Source: Bdellovibrio sp.
Lineage (GTDB): Bacteria; Bdellovibrionota; Bdellovibrionia; Bdellovibrionales; Bdellovibrionaceae
Length of the DNA stretch: 17,416 nt
Assembly: GCA_019104905.1 (NCBI GenBank)
Contig: JAHRXB010000251.1
Span: 1-17,416, forward strand
Reading direction: 5' to 3'
Under the pieces are notes generated by a model. That model was given only the letters and a program-made list of their open reading frames with translations, made no database searches and had not been told where the DNA came from. Numbering within the stretch: position 1 is the first letter of the stretch; each line of letters begins with the position of its first letter. This document shows, one piece after another, positions 14,750-17,416 of this stretch. The position numbers were made by a program, and so were the translations under genes.

Positions 14750-16270
14750 CTACACAAAGAAGATTTCGTATTGCTCTATGTGATAATTGGGCTCAATTTT
14801 AAACGCGACTGAGCGACCCAGTTTTTTCTCAATACTCTCAAGGCTCTCCCCTTCAACCTCATAAATCCAGTCCACCACTTCGCTATGGCAGTGAACCACC
14901 ACGTTGGTTTTCTTATTGATGAGCATATCAGCATCGCGCTCCAACTCGCGGAAGATTTCATTCGCCACGGTAGACTTTCGCTTGATGTATCCCTTGCCAT
15001 CACAGTAAGAGCACGGCTCGCACAATGTTTTAATAAGACTTGGGCGAATGCGCTTTCTGGTCATCTCAACCAGACCCAGTTGTGACATGGAAACGATGTT
15101 CGTGCGCGCACGATCGCGTTGGAGTTCTTCGGCCAGGGCCTCTAAAACTTTCTCGCGATGAGATTCTTTTTCCATATCGATGAAATCAATAATGATAATT
15201 CCACCACAGTTGCGAATTCGTAGTTGATGGGCGATTTCACGAACCGCTTCTAAGTTGGTTTTTAAGATCGTGTCCTCAAGATCCTTCTTGCCGACAAATT
15301 TTCCGGTGTTCACGTCTATCACCACCAAGGCTTCTGCCTCGTCGATGACAATATATCCGCCCGACTTCAGCCAAATCTTTCGCTCCATGGAACGAGAAAT
15401 TTCAATGTCGATATCGTAAAGATCAAAGAGCGGTTTTTGCTCTTCGTAAAGTACGATATTCTGTTTATACTTCGGCATGAACTGAGACACAAACTTCACT
15501 ACTTTTTTGTGAATCTCAACATTATCAACCCAAACGCTCGTGACATCTTCACTCATTAGATCTCGGAGTGCGCGTAGCTCCACATCCAATTCCGTGTGAA
15601 CATTGCCGGGAGTTTTTTTCTTTTCATAGTTTTTAAAGATCTCTTTGCTCAAGCGGTCGAGGTATTCGATATCCGCTTTTAACATCTCTTCAGAGGCTCC
15701 CTCACCCGCCGTGCGCACGATCACACCACCGGAAGGATTGATCTTTTGCACTAGCTTACGAAGACGCTCTCTTTCGGTATCGTCCTCGATACGACGAGAA
15801 ATTCCCAGATGGCGTACCGTGGGCAGAAACACCACGAAACGGCCCGGCAGCGAAAGGTGCGTTGTCAAACGAGCTCCTTTGGTTCCCAGAGGATCTTTGG
15901 CAACTTGAACAAGAATGGACTGGCCTTCTTTTAGAAGCTCTTGAATAGGTGTTTTATTGCTTGTTGTCGGAAGTTTGTCGTCATCGCCTTCCATTTCCAA
16001 GGGCTCTTCCCGATCTACGCTAGATAAAAAGTTATCGTCCACGTCTTCGCGGATATCGCCCACGTACAAGAAGGCCGCTTTATCTAGACCAATATCCACA
16101 AACGCCGCTTGCATTCCGGGCAAAACCCGAATGACTGTTCCACGATGAATAGACCCGACCAAGGTGGGGGATGTTTTTCGTTCAATTTTAAGATCGGAAA
16201 GAATCCCAGCATCAACATAGGCAACGCGGGTCTCTTGAGGTCTTACATTTATGAGAATTTCAGCTGACAC
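14750..16270 (-). CDS. rng: Ribonuclease G (RNase E/G family)
   Basis: An endoribonuclease that matures 16S rRNA and initiates decay of some mRNAs. From GTG 16270 it has 506 residues and starts SAEILINVRPQETRVAYVD, the usual RNase G start. The longer in-frame start at 16297 would span the Shine-Dalgarno, so I reject it. An S1-type domain follows (GSIHRGTVIRVLPGMQAAFVDIG, about 39-61), interrupted by an acidic insertion at about 75-107. The catalytic metal ligands are D319 (VVIDVNTG) and D362 (IIDFIDM), 43 residues apart as in E. coli RNase E (D303, D346). A zinc-link motif C-x2-C-x2-C is at 417-423. There is no long C-terminal degradosome scaffold, which marks it as RNase G rather than E. It is divergent from pilT and convergent with the XRE gene. 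Confidence 0.95.
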   Translation of the reverse strand: MSAEILINVRPQETRVAYVDAGILSDLKIERKTSPTLVGSIHRGTVIRVLPGMQAAFVDIGLDKAAFLYVGDIREDVDDNFLSSVDREEPLEMEGDDDKLPTTSNKTPIQELLKEGQSILVQVAKDPLGTKGARLTTHLSLPGRFVVFLPTVRHLGISRRIEDDTERERLRKLVQKINPSGGVIVRTAGEGASEEMLKADIEYLDRLSKEIFKNYEKKKTPGNVHTELDVELRALRDLMSEDVTSVWVDNVEIHKKVVKFVSQFMPKYKQNIVLYEEQKPLFDLYDIDIEISRSMERKIWLKSGGYIVIDEAEALVVIDVNTGKFVGKKDLEDTILKTNLEAVREIAHQLRIRNCGGIIIIDFIDMEKESHREKVLEALAEELQRDRARTNIVSMSQLGLVEMTRKRIRPSLIKTLCEPCSYCDGKGYIKRKSTVANEIFRELERDADMLINKKTNVVVHCHSEVVDWIYEVEGESLESIEKKLGRSVAFKIEPNYHIEQYEIFFV

Positions 16271-16275
16271 AGTTT

Positions 16276-16280
16276 CCTCC
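16276..16280 (-). promoter_or_regulatory. Shine-Dalgarno that fixes the rng start
   Basis: GGAGG on the minus strand (16280-16276) lies five bases before GTG 16270-16268. It falls inside the reading frame of the longer candidate start at 16297, so the shorter GTG start is preferred. Confidence 0.75.
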
Positions 16281-16417
16281 CAGAGCCGCACGTTCACGAA
16301 ACAAAGAATTTACCTTTAGTTCATTAGTCCAGAAACAAGACTCATAGCAAATAGTATTTAATATTGAACCATATCTGACCGAAAAGATCATGGAAATAGC
16401 GCATTTAGGGGTGAACG

Positions 16418-17416
16418 ATGGCAACAATTGATGAACTGTTTAAACTCATGGTCGAACAAGGCGCCTCCGACTTGCATATAACAAGCGGGGCTCCTCCCTA
16501 TTTGCGTCTCCATGGAAACATGGTGCCATTGAACTATCGCGAACTCACCAATCAAGATGTGCAGGGTCTGCTCTTCGAAATTCTTTCCGAAAAACAGAAA
16601 AAAGCCTTCGTTGAAAAGTGGGAGTTGGATTTTGCCTACACACTTCCTGGAATAGGGCGCTTCCGTTGCAATATCTTTATGCAACGCAAAGGCTTGGGCG
16701 CCGTCATGCGTGTGATTCCGGAAAAAATTAAAACCGCGCAAGAGTTGGGGCTTCCTCCGGCTGTTATGGACATGATCGACTGTGATCGTGGATTGATCCT
16801 GGTGACCGGTCCGACCGGCTCTGGTAAATCAACGACTCTTGCTGCCATGATCCACCAAATTAACATGACTCGCGAAGCTCACATCATCACGGTGGAAGAT
16901 CCTATCGAGTTCGTGCACCCGAACATCAAAGCCCTCGTCAATCAGCGGGAAGTGGGAAGTCATACGAAGAGCTTTTCTAATGCTCTGAAGGCCGCCCTTC
17001 GTGAAGACCCAGATATCTTGCTTGTGGGTGAGTTGCGTGACCTTGAGACCATCTCTTTGGCATTAACAGCTGCAGAAACAGGACACATTGTGTTCGGCAC
17101 ACTTCACACCAACAGTGCGGCAAAAACGATCGATCGTATCATTGACGTTTTCCCTGCAGGACAACAACAGCAAATTCGAACGATGCTCGCGGAAAGTTTG
17201 CGTGGCGTCGTTGCTCAAACGCTCTTCTCTCGCGCCGACGGACAAGGTCGCGTGGCGGCTTATGAGATCATGAGAAACTCCAAAGCCATCTCCAACCTGA
17301 TTCGCGAAGGAAAGGTGCATCAGATCACCTCGGCCATGCAAACGGGATCCAGCCAAGGTATGGTTCTTTTCGAGAAATACATCGAAGATCTGGTTCGCAA
17401 AGGAAAGGTTTCCGCG
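16418..17416 (+). CDS. pilT: Type IV pilus retraction ATPase PilT (3' end beyond window)
   Basis: A hexameric ATPase at the inner membrane that depolymerises type IV pili, causing retraction; in predatory Bdellovibrio type IV pili are needed for prey entry. The frame is open for 333 codons to the window edge, so the end is missing, but the family is about 340-370 residues and nearly all of it is here. The N-terminal domain has ASDLHITSG (16-24). The ATPase core has Walker A GPTGSGKS (131-138), an Asp box ITVEDPIEFVH (157-167), Walker B with E205 in DILLVGELRD and a His box with H230 in FGTLHTNSA. NLIREGKVHQ (293-302) corresponds to the AIRNLIRE motif needed for retraction and separates PilT from PilB. 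AGGGG, seven bases upstream, supports ATG 16418. It is divergent from rng, and no pil genes are adjacent. Confidence 0.95.
   Translation, partial: MATIDELFKLMVEQGASDLHITSGAPPYLRLHGNMVPLNYRELTNQDVQGLLFEILSEKQKKAFVEKWELDFAYTLPGIGRFRCNIFMQRKGLGAVMRVIPEKIKTAQELGLPPAVMDMIDCDRGLILVTGPTGSGKSTTLAAMIHQINMTREAHIITVEDPIEFVHPNIKALVNQREVGSHTKSFSNALKAALREDPDILLVGELRDLETISLALTAAETGHIVFGTLHTNSAAKTIDRIIDVFPAGQQQQIRTMLAESLRGVVAQTLFSRADGQGRVAAYEIMRNSKAISNLIREGKVHQITSAMQTGSSQGMVLFEKYIEDLVRKGKVSA

Noticed and set aside
16388..16741. Minus-strand open frame of 117 residues
   Set aside because: It lies antisense to the well-supported pilT coding sequence, has no recognisable motif and no good ribosome-binding site.

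Overview
The window looks like a piece of chromosome from a Bdellovibrio-like predatory bacterium (Bdellovibrionota). This is inference: there is no rRNA or other marker to place it firmly. The pointers are a NadD-RsfS fusion, a ribosomal protein L21 with a long lysine/alanine tail, a PilT retraction ATPase divergent from RNase G, moderate GC, and a very compact layout with overlapping convergent stop codons. I find 21 protein-coding genes, two of them cut by the window edges, and no tRNA, rRNA, CRISPR array or insertion sequence.

Left part (1-3276): the end of a probable PHP-type phosphoesterase, a [2Fe-2S] ferredoxin, a DnaQ-like DEDDh exonuclease with a possible clamp-binding tail, and a two-gene unit of a DUF2203 protein and glutamine-dependent NAD+ synthetase. 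Middle left (3381-8177): a Flp-like prepilin with a Ser/Gly-rich body and a second membrane segment, a divergent exported TPR protein, then a minus-strand unit comF-lolA-rimO. Middle (8248-12634): a secreted protein-glutaminase-like enzyme facing the housekeeping unit obgE, nadD-rsfS, rlmH. A strong hairpin terminator separates that unit from the upstream rplU-rpmA unit.

Right part (12635-17416): in many bacteria rng, rplU, rpmA and obgE sit close together. Here rng and rplU are separated by about 2.1 kb holding three small genes in alternating orientation: an orphan 222-aa protein, a GNAT-like acyltransferase and an XRE-type regulator. Their upstream regions share an AT-rich box. This is the most accessory-looking part of the window and the best candidate for an undescribed small system. 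RNase G and the start of pilT close the window.

Functional themes are ribosome biogenesis and RNA metabolism (L21, L27, ObgE, RsfS, RlmH, RimO, RNase G), NAD biosynthesis (NadD and NadE), envelope and surface functions (LolA, Flp-like pilin, TPR protein, PilT), and one secreted protein-modifying enzyme. Six convergent gene pairs are nearly or fully abutting, and several genes lack a Shine-Dalgarno but carry a -10-like box just before the start codon, suggesting leaderless transcripts.
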